This document shows positions 10,013-21,200 of a DNA stretch of 64,000 bases, in pieces; position 1 is the stretch's first letter; every line of letters begins with the position of its first letter. This stretch comes from Cydia pomonella (Eukaryota; Arthropoda; Insecta; Lepidoptera; Tortricidae), in NCBI RefSeq assembly GCF_033807575.1, contig NC_084729.1:744001-808000 (forward strand), read 5' to 3'. The notes below the pieces were generated by a model. It had not been told where the DNA came from. It was given only the letters and a program-made list of their open reading frames with translations, and searched no databases. The position numbers and the translations under genes were made by a program.

Positions 10013-11165
10013 CAAAAAAGGAAAACTTGAACCGTCTAAATCAGAACAGAAAGATGGAGGTTCTAATACTTCTGACACTGAAATAGCTGGGCCAGCTGGA
10101 TTACAAGTAAAACATAAACAGGTTAAGAGAAATAACATGATTCCCCGAAAACAAAAAAAAACTATAGATACATCTGCAATTTTGACCGAACAGATTAAAA
10201 ATACAAATAAATTTGATCCAAAAGGAAAAGGAAAAGGGAAAGGAAAGAAAACACTTATAGAAAAAGAAAACATCCAACCCACTTCCAATACTAAAAAAAG
10301 AAATAAGAGGTCTTCAAGCATAGCAACAACACCGGATAGTACGGTTGTGAGTTTACACAGCGAATCAGAACTAGACTCTCTACCGGATGCTTTTCTTTCC
10401 GAAAATTATGATCCCGATATATTTGAGCAGTTGACAAGAGAACAAGAGATCGATAAAATAGTAAAAGAAATGTATGACACAGATAAAACATTAGCAGCAT
10501 GTGACAACAAAGTGCCAAAGATAGATACAGAGAGAGTTCTTGAATCAACAGAAGAAAATAGTAAATCTTCCCAACAAATAAGTTCTTCTTCATCAAACAA
10601 GAAAAAAGTCACAGTATTGTCGTCAATTAGATTCGCACCTGAAAATCGACCGTTCTGCTTAAAAAGCGTTCCTGAGGTTCACTCATCATCATCACATTCG
10701 CACGTTGTATTGAATCAGATCGACAAAAAGTTTGACATCTTTACGAGTCATAAAAAGAGAAAAAAATCAACACAGACTAATGTAGACAGTGAGCCTAAAA
10801 AGCCGAAGCGTGCCGTTGCGAAACAATGCAATCAACGTACTGAGATTGATGAAATTGGCGAAAGTAATTATGAGATGATCAAAATGCTGAAAATTGGGGA
10901 CACTGTTTTATGCCGCTATCATACAAGGGGGTGGAAGTATTACGTAGGAGTAATAGAAAGTGTCGATTCAAACACACAAAATTATACCATATGGTTTTAC
11001 AAAACTATCGTGAAAAAAGATTTTATAAAGTTCGTTATTCCAAAACGCAAAGATCAGGATTTAGTTCCCGCATGTAACATTGTGAAAACAATTGATTTAC
11101 TCCAATTTAATGAAACTCCAGTGGAATATATATTGATGAATGATGAAGAGTCAAGTTATTTTTAG
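10002..11165 (+). CDS. Displaced C-terminal part of the transposase (basic tail plus Tudor-like domain)
   Basis: An open frame continuous from the homopolymer at 9991-10001 to the stop at 11163-11165; its first ATG is at 10137 (342 codons from there). The N-terminal two thirds is low-complexity, rich in Lys, Ser, Asp and Glu, with KGKGKGKGKK and other nuclear-localisation-like clusters. The last ~90 residues form a compact region beginning KIGDTVLCRYHTRGWKYYVG, followed by alternating hydrophobic strands. This resembles the small beta-barrel (Tudor/agenet-like) tails seen in some pogo- or jerky-like transposases; I infer this from pattern only. Because the frame is open right up to the transposase stop and only one base out of register, the simplest reading is one ~900-aa protein split by a slip in the A run, or by programmed frameshifting. 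A separate gene is less likely. Confidence 0.72.
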   Translation, partial: GKCDKKGKLEPSKSEQKDGGSNTSDTEIAGPAGLQVKHKQVKRNNMIPRKQKKTIDTSAILTEQIKNTNKFDPKGKGKGKGKKTLIEKENIQPTSNTKKRNKRSSSIATTPDSTVVSLHSESELDSLPDAFLSENYDPDIFEQLTREQEIDKIVKEMYDTDKTLAACDNKVPKIDTERVLESTEENSKSSQQISSSSSNKKKVTVLSSIRFAPENRPFCLKSVPEVHSSSSHSHVVLNQIDKKFDIFTSHKKRKKSTQTNVDSEPKKPKRAVAKQCNQRTEIDEIGESNYEMIKMLKIGDTVLCRYHTRGWKYYVGVIESVDSNTQNYTIWFYKTIVKKDFIKFVIPKRKDQDLVPACNIVKTIDLLQFNETPVEYILMNDEESSYF

Positions 11166-13275
11166 CGAGTTTTCATATCTTGTAGAATTTGATTTTATCC
11201 AATTAGACAAATTGTGATTTCATGTAACCAATGCTACCTATTAAATAACAATGTAGGTAGGAATTTCGTTTTATGTTGATATTAAAATTATTATTGTCCT
11301 AAAATGTTTCAGCACTATGTGAGCTTACTTACTCGTATCATAAGAATTATTTGAAACCTTGTTCAAGTTATGTTGTTTGATTAGTTTATTAATAAGTATT
11401 ATGAAACAAGCAAATAGAAATCATTGTATAAAAAGTGTACCTAAGTACAGAAATATTACTTTTACATAATGTTGACATTAAAATATTTGCCATGTTTACT
11501 TCGGTATGCCGTTCGTTGATTTGTTTTAAGTATAACATTATGCTGAGATAAGCATTTAATTAATTTTTTATGTTGTCTGACCATCCCTTACTTGTTTTGA
11601 GATAGGTAAATGAGATGTGATTATTTTATAATAAGTATACTAAGGAAGCTTGTTGATACTTGGGTTGGGCGAAAAGATTTAAATAGATAAGTACGGATAA
11701 TATTTAGACACAAGACAATTGTGATAGTCCCAACTCAGTAGGTACTTGCAAGCAAGCACACGGAGAGAAAATATAATTATATGTACGATGCTACAAGTGT
11801 ACCTTCAACGCGCTTTGATAAGTTATACTAAGAAATGGTTGATTATTAATTGTTACTATCACTATAGTCTGGCCAGCCAAATTTGGACTAGAGGGGAGGA
11901 TCCAAATATATATATATCTCTTTTAGTATGACATTTAATGAGATAGATATATATTTGGGGCCTCCCCCCCTGGTCCAAATTTGGCCAGACTCTAACAGTA
12001 AAGCTGCAAATGCACTTAGAGTAGAAGCAGAGTGGTGCTGCTAATGTTTGAAGTCTTCTAATTTCTATGAGAAAGGTTGTGTACGACCGATTTTAGTACA
12101 TCCCACTTCGCCCCATGCAGGCTTTCTATGTACGTCTGCAGCTTTTAAAGTAGATATAAGGTATAAAGTTATGGTTAAATCCAAAAATTCAGCGGGTACC
12201 TACTTACAGTGGGATCCAGGAGACGTGGTAGTAGTAGAGTCTGATACTTCTGACAACTTCTACTAGTCTCTTAAACGTTCTCCTAGCTTGATCTTTACAG
12301 CTAGTTATTTTGATGATTGATGTTAATAAGAGAGAAGATTTATTAATACGTGTAGGTACATACTTAGTGCAATTTCAAGTTGTTTCTATTTGTCAATCCA
12401 AGCTTATCCTGCACTCAAGGTATAAATTATGGTTCGGTTACGCTTGGTTTATTGTTGACAAAATGGTATATTTTACCTAATTATTTCGATTTAGAATGTT
12501 TATTATTATAAATAAGTAAAACTCCAATCGTGTTCAATTATTTCGACTGAAATTAAACTAGTAAACTTAAAGAAGCCAAAAAAACTGCGTGTACCAAATA
12601 AGATTGATCTCTAAGTAAGATATTAGGTATATCTAATTCTAATTACTTAGGTACACACATTTTGAGTTTTCTGACATTTGTATTAAAAGTATATAATGAA
12701 TGTTGAGTAAAACTCGAGACTGATTTACAATGGTTGTATTTATTTTAGTTTTAGTAAAAAACACTTTCCTGATTTTCTTAGCACTTGTAGATACGGCTAT
12801 TGACCCAACACTTGTAGGTCGTTGACCCCACGATAAAAAGTTTGAGATCCACAATTTCTGTGTTTTTGGGTGGTTCGGGTAAGATCGGACGGAAAAAGTC
12901 GAAAAAAATATAATAGCTCCGGAAACTTTTGTTTCCTATACTCTTGTATAAATCTACTATATATGTTTGTCAGCGGATAAAGTCGGATTATTCTCTATAA
13001 TGAACTCTCTACTAGCAGTAATAGAATCGATTTTACAGACCCGTCCGTTCTTACACCACCACGTAAAAATTCACAGAGGCCGAAAATTTTTTTTTTTCAT
13101 TTTTAAACACTCATTACACATTTACCTGCACGTGTAGGGATTTAATAAAATTACACGCAGTAGATTAGTTCTTTCTCTTTATTTTGATATATGAATCAGG
13201 CTCGTAGCGTATACACAAGCTGAGAAAATAAAATTCTATCAGCATCAACAAAAAACACCTAAAATTGACCGAAAC
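11166..13275. other. Non-coding 3' region of the giant element
   Basis: AT-rich, with no frame I can support. It holds a hairpin repeat (11867-11995) and a direct copy of the left TIR core (12872-12889). Such subterminal motifs are often transposase-binding sites, which is inference here. Confidence 0.5.
11867..11995. repeat. Palindromic repeat of about 130 bp
   Basis: The arms 'tctggccagccaaatttgga' and its near complement at the other end enclose gaggggagg/cctcccc and atatatatctc blocks around a short loop (about 11920-11945). It is a hairpin or small MITE nested in the giant transposon. Confidence 0.7.
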
Positions 13276-13291
13276 TTACCCGAACGCACCT

Positions 13292-15160
13292 TACAGACTG
13301 GAGTACCAGCCGCATGCGCCGCACTGGTAGGGGGTGTCCATAACTGGTATGTGTCCATCACTGGGTGTTACCTTATAATGCACCTCGCGGATGTGTCGGT
13401 ACAGACTGGAGTACCAGCCGAATGCGCCGCACTGGTAGGGGGTGTCCATAACTGGTATGTGTCCATTACTGGGTGTTACCTTATAATGCACCTCGCGGAT
13501 GTGTCGGTACAGACTGGAGTACCAGCCGAATGCGCCGCACTGGTAGGGGGTGTCCATAACTGGTATGTGTCCATCACTGGGTGTTACCTTATAATGCACC
13601 TCGCGGATGTGTCGGTACAGACTGGAGTACCAGCCGAATGCGCCGCACTGGTAGGGGGTGTCCATAACTGGGTGTTACCTTATAATGCACCTCGCGGATG
13701 TGTCGGTACAGACTGGAGTACCAGCCGAATGCGCCGCACTGGTAGGGGGTGTCCATAACTGGTATGTGTCCATCACTGGGTGTTACCTTATAATGCACCT
13801 CGCGGATGTGTCGGTACAGACTGGAGTACCAGCCGAATGCGCCGCACTGGTAGGGGGTGTCCATAACTGGTATGTGTCCATCACTGGGTGTTACCTTATA
13901 ATGCACCTCGCGGATGTGTCGGTACAGACTGGAGTACCAGCCGAATGCGCCGCACTGGTAGGGGGTGTCCATAACTGGTATGCGTCCATCACTGGGTGTT
14001 ACCTTATAATGCACCTCGCGGATGTGTCGGTACAGACTGGAGTACCAGCCGAATGCGCCGCACTGGTAGGGGGTGTCCATAACTGGTATGCGTCCATCAC
14101 TGGGTGTTACCTTATAATGCACCTCGCGGATGTGTCGGTACAGACTGGAGTACCAGCCGAATGCGCCGCACTGGTAGGGGGTGTCCATAACTGGTATGCG
14201 TCCATCACTGGGTGTTACCTTATAATGCACCTCGCGGATGTGTCGGTACAGACTGGAGTACCAGCCGAATGCGCCGCACTGGTAGGGGGTGTCCATAACT
14301 GGTATGCGTCCATCACTGGGTGTTACCTTATAATGCACCTCGCGGATGTGTCGGTACAGACTGGAGTACCAGCCGAATGCGCCGCACTAGTAGGGGGTGT
14401 CCATAACTGGTATGCGTCCATCACTGGGTGTTACCTTATAATGCACCTCGCGGATGTGTCGGTACAGACTGGAGTACCAGCCGAATGCGCCGCACTGGTA
14501 GGGGGTGTCCATAACTGGTATGCGTCCATCACTGGGTGTTACCTTATAATGCACCTCGCGGATGTGTCGGTACAGACTGGAGTACCAGCCGAATGCGCCG
14601 CACTGGTAGGGGGTGTCCATAACTGGTATGCGTCCATCACTGGGTGTTACCTTATAATGCACCTCGCGGATGTGTCGGTACAGACTGGAGTACCAGCCGA
14701 ATGCGCCGCACTGGTAGGGGGTGTCCATAACTGGTATGCGTCCATCACTGGGTGTTACCTTATAATGCACCTCGCGGATGTGTCGGTACAGACTGGAGTA
14801 CCAGCCGAATGCGCCGCACTGGTAGGGGGTGTCCATAACTGGTATGCGTCCATCACTGGGTGTTACCTTATAATGCACCTCGCGGATGTGTCGGTACAGA
14901 CTGGAGTACCAGCCGAATGCGCCGCACTGGTAGGGGGTGTCCATAACTGGTATGCGTCCATCACTGGGTGTTACCTTATAATGCACCTCGCGGATGTGTC
15001 GGTACAGACTGGAGTACCAGCCGAATGCGCCGCACTGGTAGGGGGTGTCCATAACTGGTATGCGTCCATCACTGGGTGTTACCTTATAATGCACCTCGCG
15101 GATGTGTCGGTACAGACTGGAGTACCAGCCGAAGGCGGCGCCGCACTGCCCGCACTGGTA
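13292..15160 (-). repeat. 108-bp zinc-finger-derived satellite, main block
   Basis: Eighteen finger-motif starts at 13305, 13413, 13521, 13629, 13720, 13828, then every 108 bp to 15016, and finally 15124, which is the intact source exon. One unit is 91 bp (17-bp deletion between 13629 and 13720), shifting the minus-strand frame. Another has CAG changed to TAG (14387-14389). Each unit spans finger half, donor AAG|gtaaca and intron start, and joins back at 'ccagttatggacaccccctaccag'. Compared with the source finger, every unit lacks 12 bp, removing residues Q-C-G-A and with them one zinc ligand. Units left of about 13970 have tgtgtcc; those to the right have tgcgtcc. Confidence 0.95.
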
Positions 15161-15214
15161 CGGTGTTTCGCGTGTGTGCATCGCCACTATGTGGTACTTT
15201 AATTTGGCTGCGTT
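15083..15214 (-). CDS. ZAD gene exon: end of finger 7 and finger 8 (satellite source)
   Basis: Acceptor ctttcag at 15215-15221, donor AAG|gtaaca below 15083. It completes finger 7 (NAAKLKYHIVAMH) and encodes finger 8 with C-G-Q-C, twelve residues, then H-I-R-E-V-H. This is the only copy of finger 8 in the window with both cysteines. If the donor were ignored, the frame would run into the satellite and stop at 14387. Confidence 0.9.
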
Positions 15215-18200
15215 CTGAAAGGCAAGTTTAAATTATTTACTTTTTTACCACTAATAAAGAGTTATTGATATTAGAAAAGGTGTTAAGTGAGAAGGGATAA
15301 TCACTGTATTTATTTGTATATGTATGTATGTATACACCGTGGGCCAATTAAACCCGACAGATTTTAACCACGCATTCCTGAGGTCATAAGGAGCAAAAAA
15401 TGTTATATGAGTTTTGGCCAAATTCGCCAAAAAAAAAATTTTTTTTTTGCAGAAAAAAAAAAATCTTTTTGCGTTTTCTGCACACGACGCGTTATTTATT
15501 TTTACACCTTAGTGAAAAAAATCATTAAAACGAATAAGTAGTTTTTTTATTTACAGACGAAAATTGCGGGTTTACTTTAAAACTTTAATATCTGTCAGTA
15601 GGTATGTCTAAACCAAGTCACATAGGGGCAGCGTCACAGCTAAAAAGGCGTTTTTGACTAAGTTATAACAGAAACAAATTTTCACAATTATTGTAATTAT
15701 CACTAAAACAAGACCGATTTCAGAAAACATTGTATGACATTTTAGTATCTAAATGCGGTCAAGTATACACCTTTGAAATCTGTCGGGTTTAGTTGGCGCC
15801 CACGGTGTATGTGGTCTGTGTCCTCAGTAAAACTCACCTGGTAAGATTTCCCACAGACATGACACAAGTTGTCTTTCTTCTCCTTGTTCCTGTGAACGTT
15901 CTGCAAGTGCACGTACAGCGATGTGTGGCATTTGAAGGGCTGCAAACATTCATATTATATTTCGGGTCGCACTTTCAGGCAAAAATCCGAGGGCGATTCG
16001 ATCAACCTACTATGGATACCTGCAGGTGTTGGTAATTCTGTTCAATTCTCTAGAATCGCGAACCGAACCATCTGACGAAATATTTGACCGGCAATTAAGA
16101 TTACTTTTATTAAACATAAACTTATTCATAAACGTGTACTAAAGTGACGACTACCTCTCTACTGTTATCTGTCATTTATGCATTCATTAACACGAATATA
16201 AGAACATACATAAAAGGTTTCAAGAAAAGTCTATATTGTCTATTCCTCATAACAGCTCTTGTGCTTTTAATCGCTATAACGTTACTGCGATTAATGGCTA
16301 CCAACCTAACAAAATCAAAACGAATACAGTTTTAAACTAAGTGCATTGCTGCCAACTTACAAAATATTAATTTGGTTGCATTGCATAGTAAAAACAATCA
16401 CTTCATAAGTCAGAAACACGCATGTGACACCCGTAATATAGCAACACCCATAGACTACGAAGACCGCTTAGCGTTGCTTGTTAGTCTCCGTAGGCTACGG
16501 TGGCCAAAATCGAGAAAAAACTGTCCAAAAATTTAATTTAGCAAGTAGCAAGTACCAGGGCCTCATGAGTTACGAGGAGGTGTCGCCGACCGGCCGGCCG
16601 GTCGCGCGTCTTGGCTATATACTTTTGCTTTGTTTACCTAAATTAAGATTTATTTTTGTTGACTCGTAGGAAAAGTATTGTATGCAACGTTCTATAAGTA
16701 GGTCAAAAAATGCTCGTGGCATATTCCTTTACAATGTTCGCCTACGCCTTCGGCTCCGGCTCACATTGTAACTCACGCCACTCGCCTTTTTTGACCCTGC
16801 TTATACAACTGTTGCATAAAATACCATTACAATACAGGTCCATAACTGGTACTTTTGGCCTGCCCATCATTGGGTACCATTAGAAAAATGTAAGTACCTT
16901 ATTACAGAGTTGGCAGCAGAACTTGATCTTCTTCAGATGCTCCCAGTCCACGTGGTCCCTCAGACGCGTTTTGTCCACGAACTTCTTACCGCACTCGTTG
17001 ATGCAATATAGGTCCATAACTGGTATTTCTTGCCTGCCCATCATTGGGTACCATTAGAAAAATATAAGTACCTTATTACAGAGCTGGCAGCGGAACTTGA
17101 TCTTCTTCAGATGCTCCCAGTCCACGTGGTCCCTCAGACGCGTTTTGTTCACGAACTTTTTACCGCACTCATTACATACGAAACTGAAAAAAAGTACAAT
17201 TTGAAATATTTTCATTTCTCATACTCTGAAAGTGGGTCATTGTTGTTCTATGAAGTGTGCAGAAGGTTATACGTTTCTGCTCTAGAGCATTTTATTAACC
17301 AAGTCCGTTTTAAAAAAATACGATAAGCAATTAATATTTGATTTCAAATGGATTGTACAATTTCCATTCTGATACTTACCATTCCATTAATGACTATAAT
17401 TTTTACCTAAATTTAAAGTATTCTCAAGAAATACTACAGTTTACTTTCCTCGTGTTCGAAATGAAAAGTAGACAGATAGATCGCTAGATAAACCATTTAT
17501 TCGCTTACCACAATACACACACATAAACAAAAAATAACAGAAACAATAGCAACACCAAAATAAAAATTAAATAAAGAATAAATAGCATCAATAGAAGGTA
17601 GGTAGGTTCGCTGTGTACGTTGCAGCAAGACAAAAGGGTTCTGGCTCAGTAATACGCTCCACTCTTTCGGGCGAAGCACTGATAATTCTGCAAGAACCCA
17701 GATCACGAACAGGTTAGCGATGTAACAAAAAATATAAATATACGAAAATAATAATAATAAAATGCTTTATTGCACACTAGAAAAAAAAAAAAAAAAAGGT
17801 ACAAAGTATGTAAAGGTATAAATATGTAGGTAACAACAGGCGGACTTATTGCTAAACAGCGATCTCTTCCAGACAACCTTCAGATAGAGAAATGGCGAAC
17901 GTAATCAAGGTAACGGGTGGTGCAAAAATAATAATAAAATACTAAAATACTACTATATAATATACTACATTTATTACTATATATAAACAATATATAAATA
18001 ACAAATAAATATATAAATAAATGACAAAGGAAAAGCCATACAAATAACGAAGAATAAAAAAATAATAATAAAAATAATTAAAAGCTTGCGTATAAAATAA
18101 TAATAAGTGTCGTAGTATGGATTATATAAGTGTGGTGCGTGTTGGTGTATGGTATTATATCAGATATAAAGTAGAAAACGGCCTACAATAAGATCAAGTG

Positions 18201-21200
18201 TTTGTACACATACAGATTAGACTAGATTCGGTAATCTGCAACCAAGTACCCGTACAGAATTCCGACAATTTGTTTATTTAAAAGGCATATTTTAAAATGA
18301 GACTTAAACGATTGCTTTGTCTTAATGGTGGAGGAATATTATTCCAGCACTTGGTTGCGACATACCGGAAGCAGACCGTAAAAGCGACGGTTTTGTGTTT
18401 CTAAAAGACAACGCCTGGTGGATCTAGTACCATGTCGTCTGTGGAATGAGGAAATATTTATTTTTTAGTATAAATATTCCGTTTTTTCATACGTCATATT
18501 AAGTATTGAAGCCTTATTTAGCTGTGGTGTAATGTGACTCCTAGGATTGAATAACAGAAACCTTAACAGGCATTCTGAACTCGGTGAATAAGACGATGAA
18601 AAATGAAAGGCATCATTTCAGCCTTGAAGAATTCGGAGAAGTACAGTCACCTGCAATAATGGTAAACAACGAAGGCCGCAAACCGAAATAAACCGGTATT
18701 TTATAAGCCAGGGCTATAACCGCGAAAATCGAAGTTCGTCAATTGCGGTCATTTTTCTCTGTCACTCTAATTACGTCTTACCGAGAGTAAAAGACGAAGA
18801 TCCCCGCAATTTGTAAATTTCGGTGTTCGCGGTAGGCCCTCAGTTCCTAGCCTAGTGATAATCATAATCATAAGTACCTATCTAGTCTACTATCTAGTCG
18901 GTGAGTATTTTTTTTTTTATAAATTAACATTATAGGACATTATTACACAAATTGACTAAGTCCCACAGTAAGCTCAATAAGGATTGTGTTGAGCGTACTT
19001 AGACAACGATATATATAATATATAAATATTTATAAATACTTAAATACATAGAAAACACCCATGACTCAGGAACAAATATCCATGCTCATCACACGAATAA
19101 AGCATACAGGATTTGAGCCCGGGACCATCAGCTTCGTAGGCAGGGTCACTACCCACGAGGCCAGACCGGTCGTCAACACGGCTGCAGAGCCGCGTGCACA
19201 CAGGTACCCACCTGAAGTCGGTCTCGGCCACGTGGCGGCGCGACACGCGCAGGTGCTGGCGGTGCGTGGCGACGGACGCGAAGCGCTTGTCGCACAGCGC
19301 GCAGTACAGCTCGCCCGAGTCGCGGGCCTGCGACATTTACGAAGCGTTATATTAATTATTTTAATGTAGATTTTATTTATAATAAGTAAATTATTAGATT
19401 ATAAATTATTCATTATATTTTAAGCAAAACTATGGATAATTATGTCCGAAATAAACGATTTCATTTCATTTCATTTCATTTCATTATAACTTATTCTTTC
19501 TACTCGTACTCGTCGACTGTAATTTGAAATTGAAATCATTTTTTTTCGAGCTAAAAACTCATATAGTGTTAGTACATACAACAATTATTATTTATCTACC
19601 TATTGGGACCGTGCGAAGTGCACGGTGGGGGTAAGTAAAGCGATCCCAGCGCATAAGGTGGTAAAAATATGAACTAACTGCGGATAGCGTCTTTAACGTT
19701 TCGTACAAGTATATGGCTCGAGATGAAACTTTGATTTACGATTACTCCTGAAATATTCATTTAAATTGTATGGTGTGAGGGATCATTGTAATCTGCATGA
19801 AATGCTTAATATAACTAACGTATTTATTTGGATAATTGTTAATAATGTATCCATGTAAATAGCTTTGCAAATGCCACATATTACGTGATCTTTTTCTAGA
19901 AATTAAGAATGGATGTAGTAAGTTACCCTTAAAAGATAGACATTTAACATCGCGGACTTTTTTGTAGACCTATGAATGAGAAACAACCCCACCATACATT
20001 GTGTTGTTATAGCTCAAACGGATTAGGCAGCGTTTTCGATTAAAGCTCCTAGCCAGCGTGAATTTTTCCGACAACATCGTTATATTTCAAACAATTTACA
20101 CAAAACCTTAACAAGTTATATACTTAAGCCTTCCTCAAGAATCACTCTATTGATAGATGAAAGTCGTATGAAAATCCGTTCAGTAGTTTTTAGTTTTGGA
20201 GTAGTTTTATAAGATGTAGTGAATTGATGTTTTCCCCTAGACTTGCGGACACTAGGTTGCGTGACAGTCGTGCACGCTCCCAATATATCTAAGTTAGTGT
20301 ACAATATAAACAAAACAATAAATACCTAATACTAATTAACATAATCTATTTCGATGATGCGTTGGGCCGTTGGGTTCATGCAGTTGGTTCCAACGCCTCA
20401 TCAGTGGGCAGTCTACTCAGTAATGGTTGATGAGATTTCATATACCATACTGTTATTGGGTACTTTGCATACATGACTCCCGACTCGAGTATAATATTCA
20501 TTTCGAAACAGTTTAGTCAACTATAATGAAATTGACCAATCACAGCTCGCTGCGGTCGAGAGGACGAAACAAAACGATAGCTAAAAAGCTTGCTTGTTAG
20601 TCTCCATAGGCTACGGTGGCCAAAATCAAGAAAAAAACTGTCTAAAAATTGAATTTAGCGCGGAGCAAGTACCAGGGCCTCATGATTTACGAGAAGGTGT
20701 CGTTGACGCGCGTGCGAGTAAGTATGAAGGTATGGCGGCTGCTCGCGTATCTTAAACAGCCTGTATACTTTTGGCTTGTTTGCCTGTATGATTTTATTAC
20801 TTTAAAGTATTATTTTTATTGACTCGTACAAAATAGTACATTACGATACAAGTGCGAAAAATAGGAAATTCGAAACGAGTGGCGATAAATTAAAACACGA
20901 CCGAAGGGAGTGTTTTAAATCGATACGAGTTGCGAATTACCTATTCGCACATGTATCGTACAACGTTTTACAGTACATATGGCCCTTTAAATATTCGACA
21001 CAGTAACGTAATATGCTAATTTTCGCACTAGTGCGGTAAAGTAGCACCATATGTACTGTAAAATATTGTATACATTAGTGATATAATCAAGCTTTTCAAT
21101 CTCATACCTTACTTTGGTAACTCAGCAAGCTTCGTTGCCTAAACGTTATACTCAAGTCTACTATCCCTTTGAGCTGTGTAAAAATCAAAATTCTAAGCCA

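Larger units (their letters stand above)
2579..13291 (+). mobile_element. Giant (10.7-kb) pogo/Tigger-like DNA transposon
   Basis: The ends are a perfect 16-bp inverted repeat: AGGTGCGTTCGGGTAA at 2579-2594 and its complement at 13276-13291. Both are flanked by TA (2577-2578 and 13292-13293), the Tc1/mariner/pogo target duplication. Excision in silico restores a perfect 108-bp satellite unit, so the boundaries are exact. Inside are a pogo-like DDE transposase (8465-10012), an open downstream frame (about 10002-11165), 5.6 kb of AT-rich leader with exon-like islands, and a 2.1-kb non-coding 3' region. Usual pogo/Tigger elements are 2-3 kb. A copy of the TIR core (ggttcgggtaagatcgga, 12872-12889) lies about 400 bp inside the right end. 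Smaller repeats (7878-8107, 11867-11995) are nested within it. Confidence 0.9.

Noticed and set aside
12048..12266. Short frame in the 3' part of the giant element
   Set aside because: 72 codons, no domain, AT-rich surroundings; not supported as a gene.
2579..13291. Interpretation as a Maverick/Polinton or other viral-like giant element
   Set aside because: No polymerase B, integrase, capsid or ATPase genes are seen; the TA duplication, short TIR and pogo-type DDE enzyme argue for the pogo group.
13292..15160. Regular array resembling a CRISPR locus
   Set aside because: Units are near-identical over all 108 bp with no variable spacers, and the genome is an insect's.
13351..15202. Long plus-strand open frames (up to 514 codons) over the 108-bp array
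   Set aside because: They are antisense shadows of the zinc-finger satellite; a 108-bp period keeps any stop-free frame open. The minus strand explains the sequence.
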